This document shows positions 1 through 9,256 of a stretch of 64,000 nt of DNA, piece by piece; the stretch's first letter is position 1, and each line of letters opens with the position of its first letter. A program made the position numbers and the translations under genes. Origin of the DNA: Bacteroidales bacterium (lineage in GTDB: Bacteria > Bacteroidota > Bacteroidia > Bacteroidales > UBA932); assembly GCA_017400135.1 (NCBI GenBank), contig JAFPVJ010000019.1:62001-126000 (forward strand), written 5' to 3'. The notes below the pieces were generated by a model. The model saw nothing but the letters and a program-made list of their open reading frames with translations, had not been told where the DNA came from and ran no database searches.

Positions 1-329
1 TCCGGCAGGATCTCGTAGCCGCGGCGCCGGTAGGGCATCACGAAACGGATCACGTCGCCCGGGCGGATGATGAGGTTGGCCTTGGCGACCTTGTCGTTCA
101 CGCGCACGTACCCCTGCCTGATGGAGGACTGGATGCGGTTGCGGGAAGTGTCTTCCAGATGCGAAGACATGTATTTGTCCACCCGGACGGGCGCCTGGCC
201 GGCATCGACGGTCAGCCGGAAATGCTCGAACATTCCCTGCTCCTCGTCGCTGGCTCCTTCTTCCAGGATGGCGCCGTTGTAGGCGACGGCTCCGGTCTCG
301 AGCTCGTCGTCCGGATAGATCTTTTCCAT
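1..329 (-). CDS. RluD-family pseudouridine synthase, N-terminal part
   Basis: Partial gene: only the first about 109 residues lie inside the window. After a short acidic leader (MEKIYPDDELE) comes an S4 RNA-binding domain, recognisable from VRVDKYMSSHLED, SRNRIQSSIRQGYVRVN and IRPGDVIRF. This is the usual N-terminus of RluA/RluD-type enzymes that isomerise uridines in 23S rRNA; the catalytic domain with its HRLD motif would lie beyond base 1, so the exact specificity cannot be read. The ATG overlaps the TGA of the upstream PASTA gene by one base (TGATG), which suggests translational coupling. The PASTA-then-rluD order is a common Bacteroidales arrangement. Confidence 0.85.
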   Translation of the reverse strand, partial: MEKIYPDDELETGAVAYNGAILEEGASDEEQGMFEHFRLTVDAGQAPVRVDKYMSSHLEDTSRNRIQSSIRQGYVRVNDKVAKANLIIRPGDVIRFVMPYRRRGYEILP

Positions 330-1126
330 CAGTTCTGGCCTGTCACTTCGGCGACTTTGGCCACCTTCTCAGGATCGATGCTGAGCGCGAGGGTCACTTC
401 GGAACCGATGCGCATGGGCATGCGGGAGGCAGCCGGCGACTGGTTCAGCACGACGGCATTGAGGGAGTCGGCGTAGTTCTTGACGGAAGAGTCGAACTTG
501 AGTTTGCCGATGTTGAGCGAATTGTTCTGGATGGCGTCGATGGCGCGCAGGCACTTCATGCCGCGGACATCGGGGACGTTGGTCATGCTCTCGGTCTCGC
601 TGAGGCCTGCGACCAGATCCACGGTGGCGCCGCTCTCGATCATCCGACCGGGCCGGATCTCGGCATTGCGGTAGAGCTGCTTGAGGACGTTGTTGGTCGC
701 GATGTCGCTGACATAGACGATTTTGCCCAGATACAGGCCCTTGGAGGCCAGCTCAGCCTTCGCCTGGCGGATGGAATAGCCGACCAGGTTGGGCATCGTG
801 ACCTTCTTGGCGATGGTGGCGTTGATGGTAAGGCGGATCTTGCGCCCGTGCTTGACGGAGGCCCCGGCCTTGGGATTCTGGCTGAAGACGGCGCCCTTCT
901 GCATCCGGCGCACATAGACGGAGTCGTAGACGACGGTCCGCAGGCCGGCGTCGGAGGCGATCTTGGCCGCCTCGGCGACGGAGACGTTGGTCAGGTCAGG
1001 AACGGCGACGACCTGTCCGTGGCGGGTGATGCGGCCGAGCACGAAGCTGGCGATCAGGACCAGGGCCAGGACGAAGGCGATGGCGCCGAGGATATTCTTT
1101 ACGATCCAGTTATTCAGCACTTTCAT
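329..1126 (-). CDS. PASTA-domain membrane protein
   Basis: A 265-residue protein with one N-terminal membrane segment (about residues 12-32) followed by three PASTA domains (about 38-105, 106-180 and 181-250). The repeats are marked by VPDLTNVSVAEA, MPNLVGYSIRQAKAEL and VPDVRGMKCLRAID, each followed by a GxxV-type turn. PASTA domains bind peptidoglycan stem peptides or serve as spacers in penicillin-binding proteins and Ser/Thr kinases. Here no kinase or transpeptidase domain is attached, the usual state of this Bacteroidetes protein encoded next to rluD. It is predicted to sit in the inner membrane facing the periplasm. A role in sensing or binding the cell wall is inference. The ATG at 1126 is 24 bases below a good promoter. 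Confidence 0.85.
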   Translation of the reverse strand: MKVLNNWIVKNILGAIAFVLALVLIASFVLGRITRHGQVVAVPDLTNVSVAEAAKIASDAGLRTVVYDSVYVRRMQKGAVFSQNPKAGASVKHGRKIRLTINATIAKKVTMPNLVGYSIRQAKAELASKGLYLGKIVYVSDIATNNVLKQLYRNAEIRPGRMIESGATVDLVAGLSETESMTNVPDVRGMKCLRAIDAIQNNSLNIGKLKFDSSVKNYADSLNAVVLNQSPAASRMPMRIGSEVTLALSIDPEKVAKVAEVTGQN

Positions 1127-1380
1127 AATGATCCGAAACTTAGTATCTGCAAATGTAACAATAATGTCGCAGAAATGAAAGGTGTGGAAGGGTTCCCAAT
1201 TCGATCATCGTGACGCCCAGAAGCGCCAAGGCAGCACCTCTGGCCATCCAACTTCAGTTTAACTGCTGGCCAGGTCTGTCCATTCGTCATCAGAATCGTA
1301 TCCGTCTGCCCGAAGACCGTCAGCGCTCCGGCAAAACTCAACACCGCCGGAAGGATCCATTTCAAAAGTGAGTGAGACAT
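1123..1380 (-). pseudogene. Remnant of a secreted protein gene
   Basis: An 85-codon open frame starting at a good ATG (1380). The first about 25 residues form a clean Sec signal peptide (LLKWILPAVLSFAGALTVFG). They are followed by QTDTILMTNGQTWPAVKL, a start often seen in Bacteroidetes exported proteins. After about residue 48 the sequence becomes Cys/Arg/His-rich and loses protein-like character, and the frame runs through the promoter of the PASTA gene. I read it as a decayed or truncated gene at the edge of the Rhs island. It could instead be a very small secreted protein. Function unknown. Confidence 0.3.
1150..1180 (-). promoter_or_regulatory. Promoter for the PASTA-rluD operon
   Basis: On the minus strand a TACATTTG box (1157 down to 1150) matches the Bacteroidetes -7 consensus TAnnTTTG. 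A TTTC element at 1180-1177 lies 19 bp upstream, where TTTG is expected. The start codon follows about 24 bases downstream of the -7 box. Confidence 0.55.
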
Positions 1381-1422
1381 TATGACGATGTTATTACACG
1401 CTCAAATATGAGAATATATATA

Positions 1423-1430
1423 TATTTTTG
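1423..1430 (+). promoter_or_regulatory. -7 box in front of the Rhs gene
   Basis: TATTTTTG fits TAnnTTTG. No convincing TTTG -33 element is visible upstream. The box lies 18 bases before the ATG at 1449 and overlaps an in-frame upstream TTG at 1428, which is one reason to prefer 1449 as the Rhs start. Confidence 0.45.
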
Positions 1431-1448
1431 CAAAGAAGACTTTATTCT

Positions 1449-4400
1449 ATGAAAAAGACAACGCTTCTTAAAAGACACAAAAACTTACCACCTTTCATAT
1501 TATGGAAGGGGCTTATAGTCGTAGGACTGTTCATATCATCTCCTATTTTATTTGCTCAGTCAGGTTGGCAAAAGGATAGTACTGTAACAATAACGCCCGA
1601 AGGGGATACAATCATTTCATATAAGCTAAAAGACATAGATTTCGGCCAAAATGTCATTTGTAGCTACGCTGAAAAGAAAACCCTGACGGAGAAAGAAAAG
1701 GAGAAGATTTACAAGCAAAACCGCGAGGACAAGAAGGCGGCACATCTTCGTCAACTGGAGGCTCTTCGAGAAAAGAGAGCAAGCGAACCTTCCCGGAGTG
1801 GAAGTTATTCTGTTGGGGAGATTCCTCTGTCTTCTGGAGTCTCTCCATCCGGAGCCAGGACATATCAGATTCCTATTCCCACCGCTCCAGGTATCCCATT
1901 TTCTCCAACGGTTTCACTGGTCTACAACAGTCAGGGGGGTGATGGTGCAGCTGGGTATGGGTGGGATATTGCCGGCGTTCCAGCTATCTGTTTAATCAAC
2001 CAGAATGTATATTATCACGGGCAGGCCAAAGCTGCCAATGTTAATAACACGATTGATCCGGTTTTTGCTCTCGATGGCGTTCCAATCGTTGAGAACGACG
2101 ATCCCGCTACTTCCCAAAACTATCCATTTGCTACTGCCAGGGGTCATATCCTTGTTTCACGGCAGCTGAATAATCAAGGATATATCAAGTCCTTCACAGT
2201 TCTCTACCCGGATGGCAACAAAGGAGTTTTCGGATCTGTTGTGAACGATCTTGACTCTAATCTTCCGAGTTATCCTCTTGTTCGTTTGGAAAACAGTCAA
2301 CAAGATAGTATTGTTTTTCGCTATTTGCCGGGATTATTCCATTTCGAGCGCATTCTTACATCCATTCGTTATGGGCATGACTCATCCGGATCGCCATCGG
2401 CAACAATTGAATTTACCTCTCAATCATCCATCAATTATGTTCGCAAATTCTTTGCTGGTTTGGATGTCTCTTGCTGGGAAACTATATCGAGTATTGAATC
2501 TCGTTTCGGAACTTCGGTTTTAAGTCGTTATGATCTGACTCATGAAGTCCGTGATAATGTTCGCTTGCTTACCCGGGTTGATTGTTCTTCCGGAGGAGAA
2601 CAGATTCCGCCACTGACCTTCACCTATATGGCGCAGGCTATGCTCCCAGAGTATCCGGATACCCTTATCGTCGATTCAACCAAGCGGGTGTGGTCTTCCT
2701 ATCCTTCCCAAGTCGGGGTCCATACGAAACGGGGAAAGTTCATCAGGGGCCGTTTCGAAGACGGTATACTGTCGTATCCGTATGGTTCCACCTATGATGC
2801 CGTTAAAAAGGTGTTGTGGAACCGTAAGTATGGGAGTCCTTACCCCGAAGATCAGCCAATTCTCGTCGCGGCCCTATTGCAGGATATTTCCTTGGTGGAT
2901 AACACGATCCTCTCCGGTGCGGGATTTCAGACCGTCGAGTGCGTTGACGTTGACGGAGACGGGGCGGACGAGATCGTACGTGTTAACTTTGGTGAATCCA
3001 GCGCAACGCGCAGTCCGTTGAATCTGTCTGTATACAAAGTCAATCCATACGGAAGTCCAGTTCTCCAGTATTCCTTCACTGTCCAGTTACAGGGGGTTAT
3101 TACGGAAGGCAATTTTCACAGCCCCTATCGGAGACAATATTTCTGGGGAGATTATGACGGTGACGGAAAAGTGGAGCTTCTGACTATTGCTCATGATAAG
3201 AATAGCCATGATAAGGCGCAGACCTGTTATGCTGCGCTGATTGACATTGACGGCAGGCAACTCCTGTCGGAAGATGTTCTTTTTACCTTCACGAAAGAAG
3301 ATGATGAAATCGGGAACATCTTCACTTTCGACTATGACGGAGATTCCAGGACAGAACTTTGCCAGATTATGTCTTCGGGACTGCGGGTTTACCGTCTGGG
3401 AAATAATGGTCATTTTACACTGGGCGGAAGTTATTCCAATGTTTACTTATACACCTCAACTCTACCTCGTTTTACAACGGACCTGAACGGCGACGGTTAT
3501 TTAGATTTGCTTAATCCTCCAGCTTGGGGTGGAGATGTATGGAATGTGTATGTCTTCAACGGGAACAGTTTTGAGATTCTCTCCTTTCATTTGACGGATT
3601 ATGATTCCGAAGCAAACTATCTTTTCATTGACGTCAATCGAGATGGCCTTTCCGATCTTGTCAAAGTCCACGAAAGCACGACTGATATTTTCCTGAATAA
3701 AACCGGATTTGAGTTCGATTCGGCTCACACGTCTCGCGGAATCCTTTCCGGGACGAACGGAATTGCGGTCGCCAATGTTGCAGATCCATCAGGAATGAGC
3801 GCTTTTATCAAGTTGGATGGATTGGACCTTAAAGTCTACACGTGGCCCAATTCTTCCCAGGAGATTCGTTCCGTTTACTATTCCGAAGACAGCCACTCCC
3901 GGGTCACTTTCAATGATTACACCTACCTCCCGGGAAAAAGTGGATGCTGGTCAGACAACATTACCGTCGACAACTCCGCTGGATTCATTCAGCGTTCCAT
4001 TCCCATCCACGTGCTTCAGCAGGAGATATCAAATCAATCCCTTTCCGGAAGCGAGTATGTCTGGATGGATTATGAGTACCGCGACCCTGTCGTCCATAGC
4101 TTCGGCCTGGGTTTTTGCGGCTTTTCCCATATCCGAACCTATGACAACCTGGGTGGCCCTCCCGAACGTGTCACGGAAACATTCTATGATCCCCAGCGTA
4201 TGGGGATTGTCACGGAAGAGCGCCATAAGGTCGGAGTTCTTTCCTCTCCTTGGTCCACGACCACCTATACCTACGATGACCACTCGACCCCACATGGGAA
4301 ACTCTCTCCCCGACTGACTCGTACCGTATCGACGGATAGCAGGACCGGCATAGGTACGGACATCATTTATGGCCCATACGACAATTATGACTTCCCGCTA

Positions 4401-7400
4401 CAAGTATTGACGCAGAAATATGTCACCCCGGACACGGTTGCGACCTACGAGATACTGTATCGCACCTACCTGCACAGTACTTCTCCCTCTAAATACGTCC
4501 TCGGAGTTGTGACCGAAGAGTCCGTTGTCCGAGAAAGGGACGGTGATGCGTGTTACTCCTGGAAGGAGCGGGACACTACGTCCTACGACAGCCTGTTGCG
4601 TCCGGTCAGACGTCGGCATCTGGTGGGGGAATATAACTATGCCACAGATACTGTCGCTTATGATCCGACAGGGTTACGGGCACGGATCCGGGCCGCCAGG
4701 CAGGCCAGAAGGGAAACCCTGCGAGAAGTGATCGATTCCGTGACAATAGAAATCCTCGACGCGGACAGCCTGGTTTCCGAGACCCGCTGGACCTACGACG
4801 CTCACGGTAACGTCATCTCCGAAAAGACAGCTCCCCATGGCGCAAGCGTTTTTACCGGAGATACGCTGGTCTATGACAGTCTTGGACGGAATCTCCTTTC
4901 CAAAACCGACGGCCTCGGCCGGACCATTTCCTTTTCAAACTACGACAAGTTCGGCAACCCGGCTTCTTCCACCGACCACAAGGGACGTACGACATCCTAT
5001 ACCTACGATGCCTGGGGCCGCCTGATCCAGACGATTCTGCCTGACGGAACGGTCGAGGCAACTTCCACCGCCTGGGGTGGATCAGGCCTCTATACCGTCA
5101 CCCGTACAGTCACGGGGGCGCCCGAATCCATTACCCATTATGACGCCCTTGGGCGCGAAATCCGGGGCGGGGTAAAACGCTTCGACGGTCAGTGGCAGTA
5201 CATGGACAAAGAATATGATGCCCGGGGACGGCTGTATCGCGTATCTCTTCCATATCGTGGAGCATCGCCCTCCCTCTGGAACGTCTATGTCTATGACGAC
5301 TACGACCGTCCGACCAGCATCACCGAAGCCTCCGGCAAAGTCTCAACCTGGTCCTATTCCGGAAGAAGTACGACGATGTTCAAGGAGGGTATTACCTCTA
5401 CCTCCACGACCGATGCTTTCGGGGCTGTTTATGAAGTGGAAGACGGAGGAGGAACCATTCTCTATGGGTTGCGTGATGACGGGCAGCCGTATCTGATTAC
5501 GGCGCCGGGTGAGGTCTCTACCACCTTTGCTTATGATGGCTTCGGGAGGCAGATCGAAATCTCCGATCCCAGCGCCGGCACCCGGACCGAACAGTGGACC
5601 TGGAACCCGGATGGCTCATCCACGGTGGTCAGGACCAATCCCAATGGCTCCGTCACGACCCATGCGGACCGCTTCGGCCGGACGACCCTCGTGGAGCGCA
5701 GCGGGGGGCACAGCACTGCCTATACATACGGCAGTGATGGCCTGCTTCAGTCGATGATCTCCAGCAACGGAGCCGACCGGGTCTATACGTACGACGCTTA
5801 TGACCGGGTGGCGACTGCCACGGACAGCGTGGCTTGTTTCGTGGGGACCCGCTGGATCCGCAAGACGTTCACCTATGGGGCGGGAAGTGTCGTGTCGAGC
5901 ATCAAGTACACCTCCCCGGACGGAGACATAACGACCGAGACCTATACCTACGCCAACGGGCACAACACCGGGATTACCCTGCCGGACAACACGAAAGTCT
6001 GGTCCCTGGTCTCGGAAAATGACCTGGGCGCTCCGACCCAAATCCAGTCCGGCCAGGTTACGCGCGAGTACGGTTACACTGCTACGGGACTGCCCACTTA
6101 TCGAAAGATGGGGAACCCCTTCAACGGGGGCCTCGGTGCGCTCCAGCACTTTACCTATCAGTTTGACCCACAAACGGGCAACCTGATGTCCCGTGCCGAC
6201 GTCAACCATAACCAGGCTGAAACCTTTACCTACGATGCCCTGGACCGGCTCTCATCCATCAACGGACGGACGATCACATACGACAACGCCAAGGGTAACA
6301 TCACTGCCATCGGCGGAGTCGGGACGATGACCTACGGCAACTCGTTGCACCCCTATCGGATCACAGGGATGACACCGGTGGCTGACTCGTTGATTTCCTT
6401 CGGGACACAAAGGATTACCTACACATCTTTCGACCGACCGGCGACCATCAACGAGGGGGCCGATTCCGTAACATTCAGTTACGGATGTGACGGGGAGAGG
6501 GTGTCGATGAATGGAATTGTGACAAACGGGATATTCGTCTCCACCTACGCGACTGATTACATCGGGGACCGCTATGAATGTAAATGGGATGATAGTATAG
6601 AGCCGATTCGGGAAATCCTGTATCTCGGTGGCGATGCCTATTCAGCCCCGATGGTCTACGTCAAGCAGGGGTATGGCAACTGGACGCTGTACAACATCGG
6701 ACGGGACTATTTGGGAAACATCACGCAGATAGCCTATGCCAACGGATTGCCCTTCGCCGAATACAGCTATGATCCCTGGGGTCGTCTGCGTGACCCGCAG
6801 ACCCTCTCGATCTATGGCCGGGGACACGAGCCGACGCTCTTCCTCGACCGGGGCTTTACTGGCCACGAGCACCTTCCCCAGTTTGGGCTGATCAACATGA
6901 ACGCCCGGCTCTACGATCCGCTTGTGGGGCGTTTCCTTTCTCCGGATCCCTTCGTCCAGGATCCCGGCTTCTCCCAGAACTACAATCGCTACTCCTATGC
7001 GCTCAATAATCCACTAAAGTATAGCGATGAAAGTGGCGAGATTTTTTTCTGGAGTTTTAATGGTAAAACATTGGAATTAGGATGTAGTTTTCTTTTCTTT
7101 GAAGTAGGTATTAGTTATACGTTCGGGACAAAAGAGGATCAATCCTTGGGTTTTTTCGTTGGTATAGGATTTCGAACGGGTAGCTTTTTTTATGAGTTAT
7201 CTGCATCAGCCCGGATTACTATTGAGTATAAGTTATATAGTAGAGAAGCAACTTTTTCATCTCAATTACAGGCAACCGCATCTTTGGGGGATTTTCGAGC
7301 AAATGCCGCTATTACATATAGCATGCTATTAGATCAAACCCGCAAAGAATCTGTCAGTGCCTCTTTGGGATTATCGTATAACCGATTTAAGAATATTAAT

Positions 7401-7775
7401 CTTAGTTCCTCTTATAAATATTCGAGAGATTTTGATGAAGATTATGGTGAACACAAACTTTCTATGGGACTTGATAGTCCCATCTATCTTAAGACGTTAA
7501 AAACCGGACTTGCACTAGGTGTTGAGGCATCTATGACTTTCAAAAAGAATGAAGATATAAAATATACGTTAGATTTTACCTCTTTAGCCATGCCTCAAAA
7601 TGAGCCATCAAGAAAAGGCCTCAATGCCGACTATATTTATAATAAAGTTCAGCCGCTAAAAAAGAGTTTTGGAGGGATGAACAACAAAACTCTAAAATCT
7701 TTTTATGAGCTGGAGTTTCGTTCAATTATTGATCAATTAGAAAGAAATAGAGACAAATCATCCCATAAAAAATGA
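1449..7775 (+). CDS. SpvB/VCBS-Rhs (YD-repeat) surface protein with variable C-terminus
   Basis: A 2108-residue exported protein. It has a signal peptide ending near SSPILFAQ (about residues 1-37), a charged linker, and an SpvB/TcB-like block at about 125-200 (GARTYQIPIPTAPG, SLVYNSQGG, GYGWDIAG). Calcium-type FG-GAP/VCBS repeats follow at about 499, 568, 628, 678 and 728 (DVDGDGADE, DYDGDGKVE, FDYDGDSRTE, DLNGDGYLD, DVNRDGLSD). A long run of YD repeats (YTYDAWGRL, YAYDGFGRQ, FTYDALDRL) closes with the Rhs core end RLYDPLVGRFLSPDP and YALNNPLKYSD at about 1820-1858. The last about 250 residues are unlike the rest: AT-rich DNA and alternating short beta strands of no family I recognise. In known Rhs proteins the core forms a shell around such a tip, which is often a toxin. 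The stop overlaps the next start (ATGA). Use of Sec export makes a T6SS effector unlikely. Confidence 0.9.
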   Translation: MKKTTLLKRHKNLPPFILWKGLIVVGLFISSPILFAQSGWQKDSTVTITPEGDTIISYKLKDIDFGQNVICSYAEKKTLTEKEKEKIYKQNREDKKAAHLRQLEALREKRASEPSRSGSYSVGEIPLSSGVSPSGARTYQIPIPTAPGIPFSPTVSLVYNSQGGDGAAGYGWDIAGVPAICLINQNVYYHGQAKAANVNNTIDPVFALDGVPIVENDDPATSQNYPFATARGHILVSRQLNNQGYIKSFTVLYPDGNKGVFGSVVNDLDSNLPSYPLVRLENSQQDSIVFRYLPGLFHFERILTSIRYGHDSSGSPSATIEFTSQSSINYVRKFFAGLDVSCWETISSIESRFGTSVLSRYDLTHEVRDNVRLLTRVDCSSGGEQIPPLTFTYMAQAMLPEYPDTLIVDSTKRVWSSYPSQVGVHTKRGKFIRGRFEDGILSYPYGSTYDAVKKVLWNRKYGSPYPEDQPILVAALLQDISLVDNTILSGAGFQTVECVDVDGDGADEIVRVNFGESSATRSPLNLSVYKVNPYGSPVLQYSFTVQLQGVITEGNFHSPYRRQYFWGDYDGDGKVELLTIAHDKNSHDKAQTCYAALIDIDGRQLLSEDVLFTFTKEDDEIGNIFTFDYDGDSRTELCQIMSSGLRVYRLGNNGHFTLGGSYSNVYLYTSTLPRFTTDLNGDGYLDLLNPPAWGGDVWNVYVFNGNSFEILSFHLTDYDSEANYLFIDVNRDGLSDLVKVHESTTDIFLNKTGFEFDSAHTSRGILSGTNGIAVANVADPSGMSAFIKLDGLDLKVYTWPNSSQEIRSVYYSEDSHSRVTFNDYTYLPGKSGCWSDNITVDNSAGFIQRSIPIHVLQQEISNQSLSGSEYVWMDYEYRDPVVHSFGLGFCGFSHIRTYDNLGGPPERVTETFYDPQRMGIVTEERHKVGVLSSPWSTTTYTYDDHSTPHGKLSPRLTRTVSTDSRTGIGTDIIYGPYDNYDFPLQVLTQKYVTPDTVATYEILYRTYLHSTSPSKYVLGVVTEESVVRERDGDACYSWKERDTTSYDSLLRPVRRRHLVGEYNYATDTVAYDPTGLRARIRAARQARRETLREVIDSVTIEILDADSLVSETRWTYDAHGNVISEKTAPHGASVFTGDTLVYDSLGRNLLSKTDGLGRTISFSNYDKFGNPASSTDHKGRTTSYTYDAWGRLIQTILPDGTVEATSTAWGGSGLYTVTRTVTGAPESITHYDALGREIRGGVKRFDGQWQYMDKEYDARGRLYRVSLPYRGASPSLWNVYVYDDYDRPTSITEASGKVSTWSYSGRSTTMFKEGITSTSTTDAFGAVYEVEDGGGTILYGLRDDGQPYLITAPGEVSTTFAYDGFGRQIEISDPSAGTRTEQWTWNPDGSSTVVRTNPNGSVTTHADRFGRTTLVERSGGHSTAYTYGSDGLLQSMISSNGADRVYTYDAYDRVATATDSVACFVGTRWIRKTFTYGAGSVVSSIKYTSPDGDITTETYTYANGHNTGITLPDNTKVWSLVSENDLGAPTQIQSGQVTREYGYTATGLPTYRKMGNPFNGGLGALQHFTYQFDPQTGNLMSRADVNHNQAETFTYDALDRLSSINGRTITYDNAKGNITAIGGVGTMTYGNSLHPYRITGMTPVADSLISFGTQRITYTSFDRPATINEGADSVTFSYGCDGERVSMNGIVTNGIFVSTYATDYIGDRYECKWDDSIEPIREILYLGGDAYSAPMVYVKQGYGNWTLYNIGRDYLGNITQIAYANGLPFAEYSYDPWGRLRDPQTLSIYGRGHEPTLFLDRGFTGHEHLPQFGLINMNARLYDPLVGRFLSPDPFVQDPGFSQNYNRYSYALNNPLKYSDESGEIFFWSFNGKTLELGCSFLFFEVGISYTFGTKEDQSLGFFVGIGFRTGSFFYELSASARITIEYKLYSREATFSSQLQATASLGDFRANAAITYSMLLDQTRKESVSASLGLSYNRFKNINLSSSYKYSRDFDEDYGEHKLSMGLDSPIYLKTLKTGLALGVEASMTFKKNEDIKYTLDFTSLAMPQNEPSRKGLNADYIYNKVQPLKKSFGGMNNKTLKSFYELEFRSIIDQLERNRDKSSHKK

Positions 7776-8887
7776 AACGATTTTTTTTATTATTGCTTAT
7801 CATACACCTCCAGGTGGCCATTCTTTCTGGTCAGAACTGTAGGTTATGGAAGGATGGCGCTTTGTTACAAAGTGATTTTGTGGAAATAAAGAGAGATTTG
7901 TCCATAGGAGAATTGAAATGGGGCATCTCTCTAGAAAAAGCCACTGCAAGAAGTGGAAATTTACGAGTCCATTACCATACTTCTGCTACTTATATGGATC
8001 CCAGTCGCTCTTGGGTCAGCCCTAATGGTTGGAATGAACCTACCAGGGAGTATTTGCAAACGGGTTTTGATTGGCTGGAACTTAATCGAAGAAAGGCCCA
8101 GCATGTGTTTTATACGGATCCGTCGGTAGATTTCTATAAACTGAAGAGTGAGTTAAGAACGGCTATGGAAACATATCGCAGAAACTGCGATAGTGGCAAT
8201 AACCTTACGGCAGTTTCCTCTTATCGGCAAATTGTTGACGAACAGATGGGTCTTTATGCTGATGACATGGACTCTCTATTTGTGTTAGCAAAACGTATTT
8301 CTCAAGTCCCATCTTCTTTTGGCTTTTTTGCCGGTTTCAGAAGCGACTGGAGCAGAGTATTCCCTCCAGGGATGACATATATTCCTTTCCTTGCATTCGG
8401 AGCAGACTGGCAGTACAAGAAGATTTGTCTTGAATTTGAGGCTATGTTTAATTTCGGACACATAAACAGCCCAAATGTTTCTTACAGAGATTCAGAACTG
8501 TCCTATGATTGGGAAAAAGATAAACCGTTTGGTGCGACAGGCTGGTGTTTCCGTGGCGGATACAGAGTATGTGACGGAAATTTTATGGTTATTATACCAT
8601 TTGCTGGTTTGAAAAAAGAAAACCTTTTTCAGCGCACCATTATTCCGAACGAGAAAGGAGATGGCATGGCGTCCAGTTGGATTGAAGGCATTGGAGGGCA
8701 AGTCGGATGTGCATTTCGCTTTAACTTGCGACGAGATTGTTTCTTATCAATTAAAGCGAACTCTCTTTATGAAACGGATATTACAATCTCCCTCTTTGGT
8801 GATCGACTTCAGTACAAAGGTGCCGGTTCAAGTTGGTCTATCAATCTTGGTCTATTGATTAATGTTTTTGAACACCTGTCTTTTTGA
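7772..8887 (+). CDS. Exported protein with predicted outer-membrane beta-barrel, Rhs partner
   Basis: A 371-residue protein with a signal peptide (MKRFFLLLLIIHLQVAILSG). Residues about 25-175 form a domain shared with the gene at 23049-24224: both contain GEL-W-IS, R-GNLR, MD---SW, QT-F---E--RRK-Q, and a D-GN---AV--Y segment. The C-terminal about 200 residues alternate short amphipathic strands and end in INLGLLINVFEHLSF, as in small outer-membrane barrels. The start codon overlaps the Rhs stop by 4 bases, so the two are translationally coupled. Position right after a variable Rhs tip would fit an immunity or presentation role, but the paralogue elsewhere has no Rhs gene beside it, so that role is only inference. 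No named family recognised. Confidence 0.8.
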   Translation: MKRFFLLLLIIHLQVAILSGQNCRLWKDGALLQSDFVEIKRDLSIGELKWGISLEKATARSGNLRVHYHTSATYMDPSRSWVSPNGWNEPTREYLQTGFDWLELNRRKAQHVFYTDPSVDFYKLKSELRTAMETYRRNCDSGNNLTAVSSYRQIVDEQMGLYADDMDSLFVLAKRISQVPSSFGFFAGFRSDWSRVFPPGMTYIPFLAFGADWQYKKICLEFEAMFNFGHINSPNVSYRDSELSYDWEKDKPFGATGWCFRGGYRVCDGNFMVIIPFAGLKKENLFQRTIIPNEKGDGMASSWIEGIGGQVGCAFRFNLRRDCFLSIKANSLYETDITISLFGDRLQYKGAGSSWSINLGLLINVFEHLSF

Positions 8888-8907
8888 ATTAAAAAAAATA
8901 TCTAAGA

Positions 8908-9255
8908 ATGATTCCTATTGTTAAATCATCCAGTCTTTTACGAAGATATTTGTCATTTCTTTTTATATTTCTGGCTCTATCTTCTAATGCACAAGAGCTT
9001 GTATTACCTTCTGTTGCATACACCTACGTTGCTGCCGGAAACCGGGTGACAACTATCTTAACGCTAGGGAACGATGGGTCGAGGTCCGCCTCTTCGATTG
9101 TTTCGCCTCTCAGCGGACAAAATGTCGAGAACGCGGTCACCAATTCCCGGAAAAATGACGTTTCTTCTGCAGATAATCCACAGAAACTCGTGGGTAATAT
9201 CGCCGATGAAAGAAAGAATCATCAGTCTTCAGAGAACAAACAACACGATTCTTAA
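8908..9255 (+). CDS. Small secreted protein with one YD-like motif
   Basis: A 115-residue protein with a signal peptide ending near LALSSNAQE. The mature part begins with VAYTYVAAGNRVTT, which resembles a single Rhs YD repeat (YxYDAAGNR) with Val in place of Asp. The rest is polar, low in hydrophobic residues and probably disordered (Ser/Asn/Lys-rich). From memory, small signal-peptide proteins with a YTYDAxGNR start are found beside Rhs genes in Bacteroides, sometimes with a T9SS sorting tail. No such tail is visible here. It is third in the Rhs operon, 20 bp after the barrel gene and 1 base before the FGE-like lipoprotein gene. Function unknown. Confidence 0.65.
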   Translation: MIPIVKSSSLLRRYLSFLFIFLALSSNAQELVLPSVAYTYVAAGNRVTTILTLGNDGSRSASSIVSPLSGQNVENAVTNSRKNDVSSADNPQKLVGNIADERKNHQSSENKQHDS

Positions 9256-9256
9256 C

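Noticed and set aside
1449-7775. Rhs protein as a type VI secretion effector
   Set aside because: It has a Sec signal peptide, no PAAR or VgrG domain, and no T6SS genes in the window.
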